Of a stretch of DNA of 64,000 nucleotides, positions 1 through 7,794 are shown piece after piece; the stretch's first letter is position 1, and each line of letters opens with the position of its first letter. The notes below the pieces were generated by a model. That model was not told where the DNA came from, did not search any database, and saw nothing but the letters and a program-made list of their open reading frames with translations. This DNA is from Kitasatospora setae KM-6054 (GTDB lineage Bacteria > Actinomycetota > Actinomycetes > Streptomycetales > Streptomycetaceae), in NCBI RefSeq assembly GCF_000269985.1, contig NC_016109.1:8273001-8337000 (forward strand), read 5' to 3'. A program made the position numbers and the translations under genes.

Positions 1-39
1 TGTGCGGTCGGGTCGGGTGTGCGGATGGGGTGTGCGGTG

Positions 40-2916
40 ATGAGGCATGACGGCGGAGCGCCGGGTTTTGTCGGGCGGCAGCGCGAAGTGGCGTGGCTGG
101 TCGGGGCAGTGCGGGCGGCACCGGCCGTGGTGCTGGTGGAGGGCGGTGCCGGCGTCGGGAAGTCCGCGCTGGTCGGACGGGCGCTGGCGGAGGCCGGGCT
201 GCCCCGGGAGCGGGTGCTGACCGGCCGGTGCCACCCGGTGGCCGACCCACCTCCCTACGGTCCGCTGCTGGACGCGCTGCGCCGCAGCAGGCCGGTCCTG
301 CGGGAGGCCGCGGAGGTGCCGCCGAGTACCGGCGCGCTCCGGGCCTGGCTGCCGGACCTGGCCGACCTGCTGCCGGAGGACAGCACCGGCGGGGGAGGCG
401 ACGAGCGGTACCGGCTGACGCAGGGCCTGCGGGCGCTGCTCGACGCGCTGGGCGACGTGGTCCTGCTGATCGAGGACGCGCAGTGGGCCGATCGGGCGAC
501 CCGGGAGCTGTTGCTGCTGCTGGCCAGGGACCCGCACCCGGGTCTGTCACTGCTGGTGACCTACCGGGCGGAGGAACTGCCCGACGGCGCGCCCGTCCTG
601 GGCACCGCCTACCGCTGTCCGCCCGGGGTCTCCGGAGGTCTGCTCAGGGTCGAGCCCCTGGACGAGGCGGAGGTGCTGGAACTGGTCTGGAAGGTCCTCG
701 GCACCGGCACCGCAGCCGGTGGCGGGGTTGGAAGCGCGCCGGCGCTGGCGGGCGCGCTGTACGAACGGTCCGGCGGGCTTCCGGCCGCGATCGTCGAGGA
801 CCTGGAGACCCTGGAGGGTCTGCGCGGGGACGGCCGACGGGCGGACCCCGTCGCCGCCCTGGCCGGTGCCGACCTGGCGCGCGGTCTGCGGGACAGCGTG
901 GTCGAGCGGCTGGCCGGCCTCGGAACCGCGGCCCGCACCGTGGCGGAGAGCGCCGCGGTGCTCGACGAGCCCGCCAGCGAGGAACTCCTCGCCGAGGTCT
1001 CCGCGCTGCCCGCCGAGCAGGTCTCCGCCGGGCTGGTGGAGGCCCTGCGCGCCGGGGTGCTGAACGAGCCCGCCCCGGCCAGGTACGCGTTCCGCTGGGA
1101 GCCCGCCCGGCAGGTGGCGTACCGGCGGATACCGGGCCCGATGCGCTCCGCGCTCCACCGCCGGGCGATCGAGGCGCTGCGCGGCAGGGAGCCGCAGCCG
1201 CTCGCCAGGATCGCCGCGCACACCCGCGCCCTCGGCGACCGGGACGCCTGGCAGCAGGCCGCCGAGGCGGCGGCCGAACAGGCGGTGGAGCAGGGCGACA
1301 CCGCGGCGGCCGGTCCGCTGCTGCGCGAGCTGCTCGCCGAGACCGACCTCGCGCCCGAGCGCCGCGGGCGGGCGGCCCGGGCGCTGTCCGGGCTGGCCGC
1401 GAACGCCGCCTACGACGCGGCCAGCACCCAGGTGCTGTCCGCCATCATCGCCGACCCCCGGTTGCCGGTGGCCGACCGCGGCGAGGTCCGGCTGACCCTG
1501 GGCCTGCGGGTCGCCGTCCAGGGCGGGGACCGGGCCGGCTTCGCGCTGATCGAACAGGCCGCCGACGAACTGATCGCCGACCGGCCCGCCCGCGCGGCCC
1601 GGGCCCTGGTCGCACTGGCCATGGACGAACGCGACGGCGCGGGCGCGGCCGCCAAGGAGCGGATGGCCAGGGCCGCCACCGCGCTGGAGGCCGAACCCGA
1701 CGAGGAGGTCGCCGCCGCCTACCGCGCGACCCGGCTCACCTTCCAGGCCCGCGACGGCGACCCCGAACTGCAGCCCGAGCTCGACCGGCTGCCGCGCGAC
1801 GCCTCCAGCCCCGAACTGGTCCGGCAGACCACCCGGGCCCTGTTCAACGTCGGCGACATCTCCATGGAGACCGGGCACGACCAGCGGGCCGGCCGCCTGC
1901 TGGCCGAGAGCCGCGCCCTGGCCCGGCAGGCGGCGATCTCCTACCTGGAGTGCTACAGCCGGATCGCCCTGCTGCGCCTGGACGGCCTGGCCGGGCGCTG
2001 GCAGGGGCTGGAGGAGCGGTTCGAAGCCCTCGGCGCCGAGTACCCGGACGTGGCGATGGCCCGGGTCGAGCGCGCCATGCTGTTCGGCCGGATGGCCGCC
2101 GCGCGGGGGCGGCTCGCGGTCGCGCGGGCCGAGTTCGAGTCGGCCGCCCGGTACGGGGAGCGGGAGTCGCAGGTCACCGCAGCGCTCAGGGCCGCCGCCG
2201 GCCTGGGCGGGGTGGAGCTGGTGGAGCGCGGCGCGGAGGCCGCCGCGCTGGTGCTGACGCCCGCCGTGGCGATCCTGCGGCAGGCCGGGGCGTGGGCCCG
2301 GGCCGGCGAACTGCTGCCGATCGGGGTGGAGGTCTCGCGGGGCGTCGGCAACGACGGGGCGGCCCAGCACCTGATCGAGGAGGCGGCGGATGCCCTCGGC
2401 GGGGTGGACGCGCCGGCCGCGCACGCCGGGCTCGCCCTGGCCCGGGGCGTCCTGCTGGAGGGGACTGACCCGGGCGGGGCGATCGAGTCCTACCGCCAGG
2501 CCCGGGACGCCTGGCGCGCCATCGGTCGGCCCTACGAGGTCGCCAGGGTGGAGGAGCGGCTGGCACGGGCGCTCGCCGAGCGCGACCCGCAGACCGCGGC
2601 CGAGCGGCTGGCCGCCGCCGAAGCCACCTACACCACGCTCGGCGCGGCCTCCGACGCGGCCCGCTGCCAGCACGTCCGGCGCGACCTCGGCCTGGGGCGG
2701 ATGGCCTCGCCCGGGCGGCGCGGCTACGGCGAGGCGCTCTCGCCGCGCGAGCGGCAGGTGGCGGAACTGCTCGGGCAGGGCGCCAGCAACCAGGACATCG
2801 CCCAGGCCCTGTTCCTGTCCCCCCGCACGGTCGAGCACCACGTGGCCAGCGTGCTGCGGAAGCTCGGCGTGGGCCGGAAGGAGGTGGCGGAGGCGCTGAC
2901 GGAGACGGAGGGCTGA
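40..2916 (+). CDS. LAL-type ATPase/LuxR transcriptional regulator
   Basis: Large cytoplasmic regulator of about 958 aa. The N-terminus has FVGRQREV followed by a Walker A (GGAGVGKS) and a Walker B (LLIEDAQWAD), as in the STAND/AAA ATPase of the LAL (MalT-like) family. A long alanine-rich helical, TPR-like middle follows. The last 65 residues are a LuxR-type helix-turn-helix (LSPRERQVAELL, then SNQDIAQALFLSPRTVEHHV). Family knowledge: LAL proteins activate secondary metabolism or sugar genes in response to a ligand and ATP. The ATG at 40 is chosen because FVGR normally lies close to the start; a GTG at 37 and an ATG at 19 are alternatives. The target is unknown. The gene is not obviously in an operon with anything in view. 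Confidence 0.88.
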   Translation: MRHDGGAPGFVGRQREVAWLVGAVRAAPAVVLVEGGAGVGKSALVGRALAEAGLPRERVLTGRCHPVADPPPYGPLLDALRRSRPVLREAAEVPPSTGALRAWLPDLADLLPEDSTGGGGDERYRLTQGLRALLDALGDVVLLIEDAQWADRATRELLLLLARDPHPGLSLLVTYRAEELPDGAPVLGTAYRCPPGVSGGLLRVEPLDEAEVLELVWKVLGTGTAAGGGVGSAPALAGALYERSGGLPAAIVEDLETLEGLRGDGRRADPVAALAGADLARGLRDSVVERLAGLGTAARTVAESAAVLDEPASEELLAEVSALPAEQVSAGLVEALRAGVLNEPAPARYAFRWEPARQVAYRRIPGPMRSALHRRAIEALRGREPQPLARIAAHTRALGDRDAWQQAAEAAAEQAVEQGDTAAAGPLLRELLAETDLAPERRGRAARALSGLAANAAYDAASTQVLSAIIADPRLPVADRGEVRLTLGLRVAVQGGDRAGFALIEQAADELIADRPARAARALVALAMDERDGAGAAAKERMARAATALEAEPDEEVAAAYRATRLTFQARDGDPELQPELDRLPRDASSPELVRQTTRALFNVGDISMETGHDQRAGRLLAESRALARQAAISYLECYSRIALLRLDGLAGRWQGLEERFEALGAEYPDVAMARVERAMLFGRMAAARGRLAVARAEFESAARYGERESQVTAALRAAAGLGGVELVERGAEAAALVLTPAVAILRQAGAWARAGELLPIGVEVSRGVGNDGAAQHLIEEAADALGGVDAPAAHAGLALARGVLLEGTDPGGAIESYRQARDAWRAIGRPYEVARVEERLARALAERDPQTAAERLAAAEATYTTLGAASDAARCQHVRRDLGLGRMASPGRRGYGEALSPRERQVAELLGQGASNQDIAQALFLSPRTVEHHVASVLRKLGVGRKEVAEALTETEG

Positions 2917-2933
2917 CAGGGAGGGCTGACAGG
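2908..2933. repeat. Tandem 13-bp duplication spanning the LAL stop codon
   Basis: Two perfect adjacent copies of GAGGGCTGACAGG. The first contains the TGA stop of the LAL gene, so a second in-frame TGA follows 13 bp downstream. Confidence 0.8.
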
Positions 2934-3269
2934 GGGCGGGGAGCCGGTTGCGGTGCGGACGGCTCCCCGGAAGGCCCGCGGAACAAGGGCGGTGCGGAGC
3001 CGCGAACGGTCCTGGGCCGGACTGCTGGCGGTGCGGGGCGGGATGTCCTCGGGGGTGCCGGGTCGGACATCCGGCCGGGCCGTCCCCACCGGTTCACGGC
3101 GGGGGGCGGTGTTACGGGGTGGCGCGGTGGCGGGGTGGTGCGGGCTGAGCCGTGGTGCGGACCCGGGCTGCCGCGGGGCCTCCGGCGGGTCGCTCCGGTG
3201 GGCGCGTCGGGAATCGCGGGGCGCCGGCGGCCGGTCGGCGCGGTCTGCCGCGCGCGGGTGGCGGGCCGG
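2934..3269. other. Intergenic region without a recognised gene
   Basis: About 340 bp between the LAL stop and the 3' end of the minus-strand small gene. The frames open here have no family resemblance and atypical codon position bias, so no gene is called. No strong terminator hairpin was recognised. Confidence 0.5.
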
Positions 3270-3557
3270 TCAGTGGTGCAGGGTGGCGTAGGCCGAGGCC
3301 GGGTCGATGTGGGCGCCGCGGCGGTGGCGGAGGGCCGGGTGGTCGTACGCGGTGGTGGTGGCCGCGTCGAGGGCGTCGGTGTAGGTGAGGGCGCGGACGG
3401 CGAAGGTCTGTTCGCCGCGGGCGCCGGTGCGGCTGGTGGTGGGCATGGTGACCAGCCAGAGCGGGAGGTCGACCGCGGTGAACAGTCGCCGGGCGGAGGC
3501 GACGGGGGGAGCCGGGGCGGTGGCGGTGAGGGTCATGAGGGTCATGGTGGGGGCCAC
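3270..3557 (-). CDS. Small hypothetical protein, second gene of a two-gene minus operon
   Basis: About 95 aa with GTG start, or about 91 aa from an ATG at 3545. The C-terminal two thirds contain LFTAVDLPLWLVTM and a YTDALDAATTTAYDHPALRHR stretch with normal high-GC codon bias. No catalytic motif or family is recognised. It starts 7 bp after the stop of the 52-aa gene upstream, so the two are probably co-transcribed and translationally coupled. Function unknown. Confidence 0.55.
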   Translation of the reverse strand: MAPTMTLMTLTATAPAPPVASARRLFTAVDLPLWLVTMPTTSRTGARGEQTFAVRALTYTDALDAATTTAYDHPALRHRRGAHIDPASAYATLHH

Positions 3558-3564
3558 GCAGTTC

Positions 3565-3723
3565 TCAGGTACGGGGGTGGTGGGAGAGCCGGGCGAGCCT
3601 GGTGAGGGTGGCTTGGCGGGTCTGGCGCTCGACGGTGCCGCGGAGCCGGCCGGTCGCGGGCTGGTCGGTGAGGGTGGTGAAGTGCTCGCTTGCGTACAGG
3701 CGGAAGCGTTCGCGGCGGGTCAT
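3565..3723 (-). CDS. 52-aa hypothetical protein, paralogue of the gene at 3975
   Basis: A short arginine-rich protein beginning MTRRERFRLYASEHFT and containing RGTVERQT followed by LARL. The same blocks occur in the divergently transcribed gene at 3975-4295 (MTRRELFRRYAAEHFT, RGTVERQT, LARI), so the two are clear paralogues. A GGAGG ribosome site lies just upstream of the ATG. The protein has no recognised domain. The matching start regions and matching promoter elements argue that this is a real gene and an inverted duplication, although it is short. Confidence 0.6.
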   Translation of the reverse strand: MTRRERFRLYASEHFTTLTDQPATGRLRGTVERQTRQATLTRLARLSHHPRT

Positions 3724-3788
3724 CCGGACCTCCGGGTCGAGAGTAGGAGGGAACGGGTACCAGCTAACCGGTGAACGAACGGGGTGAT

Positions 3789-3894
3789 CAATGCGTAGTG
3801 GTACCCAACGCGGCGGGCGAAGGGTGGGTAGTGGCCCGGCAGGGATAGGGGTACCCAGGGTTCGGGCCGGATGTTGGGTAGGGGATACGCATTG
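3789..3894. promoter_or_regulatory. Divergent promoter region with inverted copies of one 21-22-bp element
   Basis: The left arm (3789-3809) reads CAATGCGTA-N4-TACCCAAC. The complement of the right arm (3873-3894) reads CAATGCGTA-N5-TACCCAAC. Each arm therefore presents GTTGGGTA...TACGCATTG toward its own gene, about 65-80 bp from the ATG. GGTACC palindromes lie at 3756, 3800 and 3850 and further GGGTA motifs at 3826 and 3876. GGGTA resembles the -10 of SigB-like stress sigma factors; that assignment is only an inference. Confidence 0.6.
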
Positions 3895-3974
3895 TTCGGT
3901 CGTCGGGGCGGGGTTTTGCTTGGGGCGTTCCCGAAGACGGCTGCCAGCCGGCCCAGGCCGCCCAGGAGGTTTCG

Positions 3975-4295
3975 ATGACCCGCCGTGAACTCTTCCGACG
4001 TTATGCCGCCGAGCATTTCACCGCTCCTGACGTCTCGGCCGCCGGCCGGTCCGGCTGCCGGGGGACGGTGGAGCGGCAGACCAGCCGTGCCCGGCTGGCC
4101 TCGCTGGCGCGGATCGCCCCCAAGCACCCGGTGCCGGCGCCGGTTCCGGTCCCCGCGCGGCCGGCCGGGGAGGTCGTCGGCCTGCGGGCGTCCGGGCAGC
4201 GCCGGTGGGCGGTGGCCGGGAGCGGCAAGACCGTCCCGCTGATCCCGGCGCAGCGCTCCTCCGCGGGGCGTCCCGCGTCCTCCGCGGAGCGCTGA
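3975..4295 (+). CDS. 106-aa hypothetical protein, paralogue of the gene at 3565
   Basis: It starts with ATG six bases after a strong AGGAGG (3964-3969). The first 50 residues match the divergent 52-aa protein (MTRRELFRRYAAEHFT, RGTVERQT, LARI). The remaining half is a proline-, arginine- and serine-rich tail absent from the paralogue, so the paralogue is a shorter version or this one has an extended C-terminus. No domain, signal peptide or membrane segment is seen. It converges on the ATP-grasp gene, with a perfect hairpin between them. Confidence 0.6.
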   Translation: MTRRELFRRYAAEHFTAPDVSAAGRSGCRGTVERQTSRARLASLARIAPKHPVPAPVPVPARPAGEVVGLRASGQRRWAVAGSGKTVPLIPAQRSSAGRPASSAER

Positions 4296-4362
4296 TCCGC
4301 CGGAGGACCGGAGGCCGAAGAGGGCCCGCGCGGACGGTCGGGCGGGCGGGGGAGGAAGAACG

Positions 4363-4398
4363 CCGCGGCCCCCTGGTGTGGGTGCCAGGGGGCCGCGG
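4363..4398. terminator. Bidirectional hairpin terminator between convergent genes
   Basis: Perfect 14-bp stem: CCGCGGCCCCCTGG at 4363-4376 pairs with its complement at 4385-4398 around an 8-nt loop. It sits between the ends of the plus gene (4295) and the minus gene (4435), as expected of an intrinsic terminator for both. No U-tract, which is common in high-GC actinomycetes. Confidence 0.8.
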
Positions 4399-4434
4399 GC
4401 CGTACCGGACGGGACGGCCCGCCGGATCAGCGGA

Positions 4435-5664
4435 TCAGCGGATCAGGTGGGGGAGGAAGCGGGCGCCCTGGTGGGTGATGGGGCTGTCGTCGGTCTCGCG
4501 GATGCCCAGGCCGGCGGCCTCGCCGTCGACGACCCAGGTGCCGAGGACGGGACGGTTGCCGTCGAAGTCGGGCAGCGGGTGGTACTGCTGGTAGCAGTAG
4601 CCCTCGGCGCCGTAGCGGTCCGGGTCGCCGGCCCAGTCGGCGAGCCGGGTCTGGCTGCCGTCGGGCTCGACGATGCGGATGCCGGCGCCCTCCCGGCCGA
4701 GCAGCGGCTTGGCGGCGTACCCGGGGCCGCCGGGGTCGGCGAGTTCGCGCGGGCCGTCGAGGTAGGCGGGCAGCAGGTTGGGGTGGCCCGGGTTGAGCTC
4801 CCACAGGACGGCCAGCAGGGCCTTGTTGGAGAGCAGCATCTTCCAGGCGGGCTCGATCCACAGGGTGGAGCCGGTGCCGCCGCCGAGGTCGATGACGTCG
4901 AGCAGGTGGTCGGCGAACTCGTCGTCGACCAGCCACTCCCACGGGTAGAGCTTGAACGCGGAGCGGATGAAGCGGTGTTCGAGGTCGACGAAGCGGCCGG
5001 ACAGCTCGTCCCAGCCGATGTCCTCCATCGCGATGCCGACGGTCCGCAGTCCGGCCTGCTCGGCGCACTCCTGCAGGTAGAGGGTGGTGAGCCAGTCCTC
5101 GCCCTCGGTGTCGCCGCGGGAGTGGGCGAAGTGGACCGGGCCGGGCGGCAGCAGGTGCTTCTGGCGCGTCCAGGACTCGACCAGCCGCTCGTGCAGCGAG
5201 TTCCACTGGTCGGCCTCGGGGAAGCGCTCCTCCATCCAGAACCACTGCGGCCCGGCGGCCTCGATCAGCGAGGTCGGGGTGTCGGCGTTGTACTCGAAGA
5301 GCTTGGCCGGACCGGTGCCGTCGTAGGCGAGGTCGAAGCGGCCGTACACGCTGGGCTGCTCCGCGCGGCGGCGCCAGGACTCGGCGACGACGGCGGCCAG
5401 CCGCGGGTCGGTGATCCCGAAGTCGGCGAACCGGCCGGTGCGCACCACGTGTTCGGCGGCGGCCAGCGAGAGCTCGTGCAGCTCCTCGACGACCTCCTCC
5501 AGGGCCTCGACCTCCGGCAGCGAGAACTCGTAGTAGGCGCTCTCGTCCCAGTAGGCGTGCGGCCCGCCCTGGTTGCACGGGTCGGAGCACATCGCGTAGA
5601 CGAGCCCCTGGGACTCGACGGTGGCCAGCCAGTCGGGGCGCGGGGCGACGGTGTGGCGGCGCAA
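4435..5664 (-). CDS. Glutathionylspermidine synthase-family ATP-grasp ligase (YgiC-like)
   Basis: About 409 aa. Conserved blocks of the GSP_synth family are present: YGRFDL followed by LFEYNADTPTSLIEA near residue 120, ALLAVLWEL, YAAKPLLGREGAGI (the nucleotide-binding glycine-rich part) and a C-terminal GTWVVDGEAAGLGIRE. Family knowledge: these are ATP-grasp amide-bond ligases; the YgiC/YjfC branch lacks the amidase half and its substrate is unknown. Start chosen as TTG at 5664 (RRHTVAPRPDW), 5 bp after the stop of the lipoprotein gene; the frame is open further upstream without family similarity. It forms an operon with that lipoprotein, and a DUF350 gene is divergent. Confidence 0.85.
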   Translation of the reverse strand: MRRHTVAPRPDWLATVESQGLVYAMCSDPCNQGGPHAYWDESAYYEFSLPEVEALEEVVEELHELSLAAAEHVVRTGRFADFGITDPRLAAVVAESWRRRAEQPSVYGRFDLAYDGTGPAKLFEYNADTPTSLIEAAGPQWFWMEERFPEADQWNSLHERLVESWTRQKHLLPPGPVHFAHSRGDTEGEDWLTTLYLQECAEQAGLRTVGIAMEDIGWDELSGRFVDLEHRFIRSAFKLYPWEWLVDDEFADHLLDVIDLGGGTGSTLWIEPAWKMLLSNKALLAVLWELNPGHPNLLPAYLDGPRELADPGGPGYAAKPLLGREGAGIRIVEPDGSQTRLADWAGDPDRYGAEGYCYQQYHPLPDFDGNRPVLGTWVVDGEAAGLGIRETDDSPITHQGARFLPHLIR

Positions 5665-5669
5665 GGGGA

Positions 5670-6011
5670 TCAGCCCCCGCCCGAGCCGCTGCTGCTGCCC
5701 TTGGGGCAGCCGAAACCGCCGCGCTTGGCGGCGGACTTGCTGAAGGTGCCGCCGCTCGCGACGGTGCCGCCGGAACCGCAGTAGTACCACTGGCCCGCGC
5801 CCGAGCCGCCCGCCGAGCAGGAGTGCGAGTCGAGGACCTTCAGGGTGTTCGGGTCGACGCAGCGGCTGGGCGTGCTGCCGCCGGACGAGGAACAGCCGGA
5901 GAGGGTCAGGGCGAGGGTGCCGACCATGCCCAGGGCGACGAACCCCGAGCGGCGGCGGCCGGCGGGTATCGACCGGTCGGGTCCGGCGGCGGAGGGGTGC
6001 GGCGGTGTCAT
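5670..6011 (-). CDS. Small lipoprotein, YgiB/DUF1190-like partner of the ligase
   Basis: 113 aa with a basic N-terminus, a hydrophobic stretch and a lipobox (LTLSGC) around residue 40, so probably exported and lipid-anchored. The mature part is glycine- and serine-rich with four cysteines (CVDP, HSC, YYCG, FGC) and a RGGFG motif near the C-terminus, recalling the GGFG ending of Escherichia coli YgiB. Gene order (lipoprotein then YgiC-like ligase, 5 bp apart) is that of ygiB-ygiC; the YgiB relation is inference. An internal ATG could shorten the N-terminus. Confidence 0.7.
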   Translation of the reverse strand: MTPPHPSAAGPDRSIPAGRRRSGFVALGMVGTLALTLSGCSSSGGSTPSRCVDPNTLKVLDSHSCSAGGSGAGQWYYCGSGGTVASGGTFSKSAAKRGGFGCPKGSSSGSGGG

Positions 6012-6154
6012 GGCGGATCATCGTACGCGTGCCGCCGAATGATAGGGGAGGGGCCCCTGGAAACTGACGTGACGCCAGGGACATGGGATATCTTTTGCCG
6101 ATCCTTGACCCAGGCGCGGCCCGTGCGGCCGTCCGACCCCCGGGAGCCCCGCAG

Positions 6155-6577
6155 ATGAACGACATACTCCACGGCCTCGGCGCGGCCGCCGTCTACGGCC
6201 TGGTCGGCCTGGTGCTGCTGCTGCTCGGCTACCTGCTGATCGACGTGCTCACACCGGGCAAGCTGGGCCGGCTGATCTGGGCCGAGGGCAACCGCAACGC
6301 GGCCGTGCTGCTCAGCTCGGCGCTGCTCGGCGTCGGCGGCATCGTGTACACGGCGATCCGGTACACCTACGACGACTTCGGCAAGGGCCTGCTCTCCACG
6401 CTCTGCTTCGGCGTCCTCGGCCTGCTGCTGATGGCGCTCGCGTTCTGGCTGCTCGACCTGCTCACCCCCGGGCGGCTCGGCGCGATCCTGGTCTCCACCG
6501 CACCGCACCCGGCGGTGTGGGTGTCGGCCAGCTGCAACCTCGCCGCCGCCGCGATCGTGGCCGCCTCGATCGCCTGA
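6155..6577 (+). CDS. DUF350 family membrane protein
   Basis: 140 aa with four predicted transmembrane helices arranged as two similar halves: each half ends in LLIDVLTPGKLG or LLDLLTPGRLG, the duplicated DUF350 signature. Start is the ATG at 6155 (MNDILHGL). It is divergent from the lipoprotein-ligase operon with about 140 bp between. DUF350 (YjfL) proteins co-occur with YgiC-like ligases and PspA-type envelope-stress genes, so a shared envelope role is inferred. Confidence 0.85.
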   Translation: MNDILHGLGAAAVYGLVGLVLLLLGYLLIDVLTPGKLGRLIWAEGNRNAAVLLSSALLGVGGIVYTAIRYTYDDFGKGLLSTLCFGVLGLLLMALAFWLLDLLTPGRLGAILVSTAPHPAVWVSASCNLAAAAIVAASIA

Positions 6578-6624
6578 CCCGAGCCGACCGGCTCACGCGC
6601 CCGCCGACTCGCGGGCCCGTCGAC

Positions 6625-7794
6625 TCACGGCCGGTGGACCCGCGGGCGGGCGGCCGGCAGCAGTTCGGCGAACAGCGGCGCCACCTGGCCGGCCTCCAGC
6701 AGGAACCCGTCGTGCCCGTACGGCGAGCGGATCACCCGGGCCGCGTCGGCGTCCGGCAGCAGCGCGGCCAGCTCGGCCTGCTGGGCGGGCGGGTAGAGCC
6801 GGTCCGAGTCGACCGCGGCGACCAGCGCCGGGACGGCGGCCCGGCGCAGCGCCGCGGCGGTGCCGCCGCGGCCGCGGCCGAGGTCGTGCGCGTTCATGGC
6901 CTCGTTGAGGACGACGTAGCTGCCCGCGTCGAAGCGGTGGGCGAGCTTCGCGGCGTGGTGGTCGAGGTACGACTCGACGGCGAACCGGCCGCCGCGCCAC
7001 GGGTCTTCGCCGTACTGCGGGTCCCGGCCGAAGCGGGCCGCGAGCTCGGACTCGCTGCGGTAGGTGATCTGGGCCAGTCGGCGGGCCAGGCCCAGCCCGC
7101 GGTGCGGGCCGCCGCCCGGCGGCAGGTGGTGGTAGTCGCCGCCGTGCCATCCCGGGTCCGCGCGGATCGCGTGCACCTGCGTGGAGGCGTGCGCGATCTG
7201 CTCGGCCGAGGCCGCCGCCGCGGTGGCCAGCACCAGCAGCGCCCCGACCCGTCCGGGGTGCGCCACCGCCCACTCCAGCGCGCGCATCCCGCCCATCGAG
7301 CCGCCGACCACCAGTGCCCAGCGGTCGATCCCGAGGGCGTCGGCCAGCAGCACCTCGGCGGCCACCTGGTCGCGCTGGGTGAGGAACGGGAACCGGCTGC
7401 CCCAGGGCCGCCCGTCCGGCGCGGCCGAGGACGGGCCGGTGGAGCCCTGGCAGCCGCCGAGCACGTTCGGCGCGACCACGTACCAGCGGTCGGTGTCCAG
7501 CGCTCGTCCCGGCCCGACCAGTTCCGCCCACCAGCCCGCCGTCGGGTGCCCGGGGCCGGCCGGGCCGGTGAGGTGGCTGTCGCCGGTCAGCGCGTGCAGC
7601 ACCAGCACCGCGTTGGAGCCGTCCGGACGGGGCGTGCCCCAGCTCTGGTAGGCCAGCCGCGCCCCCGGCAGGGTGCCGCCCGCCTCCAGGGCGAGCGGCC
7701 CGGGCAGGGCGAACCAGTGCCGCCGGCCGACCGGGTCGCCGTCCCGCCAGGCCCCGGAGGCCGGCGGGACGGCGACCCGGGCCGGGCCGTTCAG
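6625..7794 (-). CDS. metX: Homoserine O-acetyltransferase
   Basis: About 389 aa alpha/beta hydrolase that acetylates homoserine with acetyl-CoA in methionine synthesis. Visible motifs: HALTGDSH oxyanion region, nucleophile elbow GGSMGGMRALEW, catalytic aspartate in VAAVDSDRLYP and catalytic histidine in YGHDGF. It follows metY. No ATG, GTG or TTG lies in frame upstream of the conserved N-terminus (AWRDGDPVGRRHWF). A CTG at 7794 that overlaps the metY stop as CTGA gives the expected length and is taken as the start. Convergent with the DUF350 gene, 47 bp apart. Confidence 0.85.
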   Translation of the reverse strand: MNGPARVAVPPASGAWRDGDPVGRRHWFALPGPLALEAGGTLPGARLAYQSWGTPRPDGSNAVLVLHALTGDSHLTGPAGPGHPTAGWWAELVGPGRALDTDRWYVVAPNVLGGCQGSTGPSSAAPDGRPWGSRFPFLTQRDQVAAEVLLADALGIDRWALVVGGSMGGMRALEWAVAHPGRVGALLVLATAAAASAEQIAHASTQVHAIRADPGWHGGDYHHLPPGGGPHRGLGLARRLAQITYRSESELAARFGRDPQYGEDPWRGGRFAVESYLDHHAAKLAHRFDAGSYVVLNEAMNAHDLGRGRGGTAAALRRAAVPALVAAVDSDRLYPPAQQAELAALLPDADAARVIRSPYGHDGFLLEAGQVAPLFAELLPAARPRVHRP

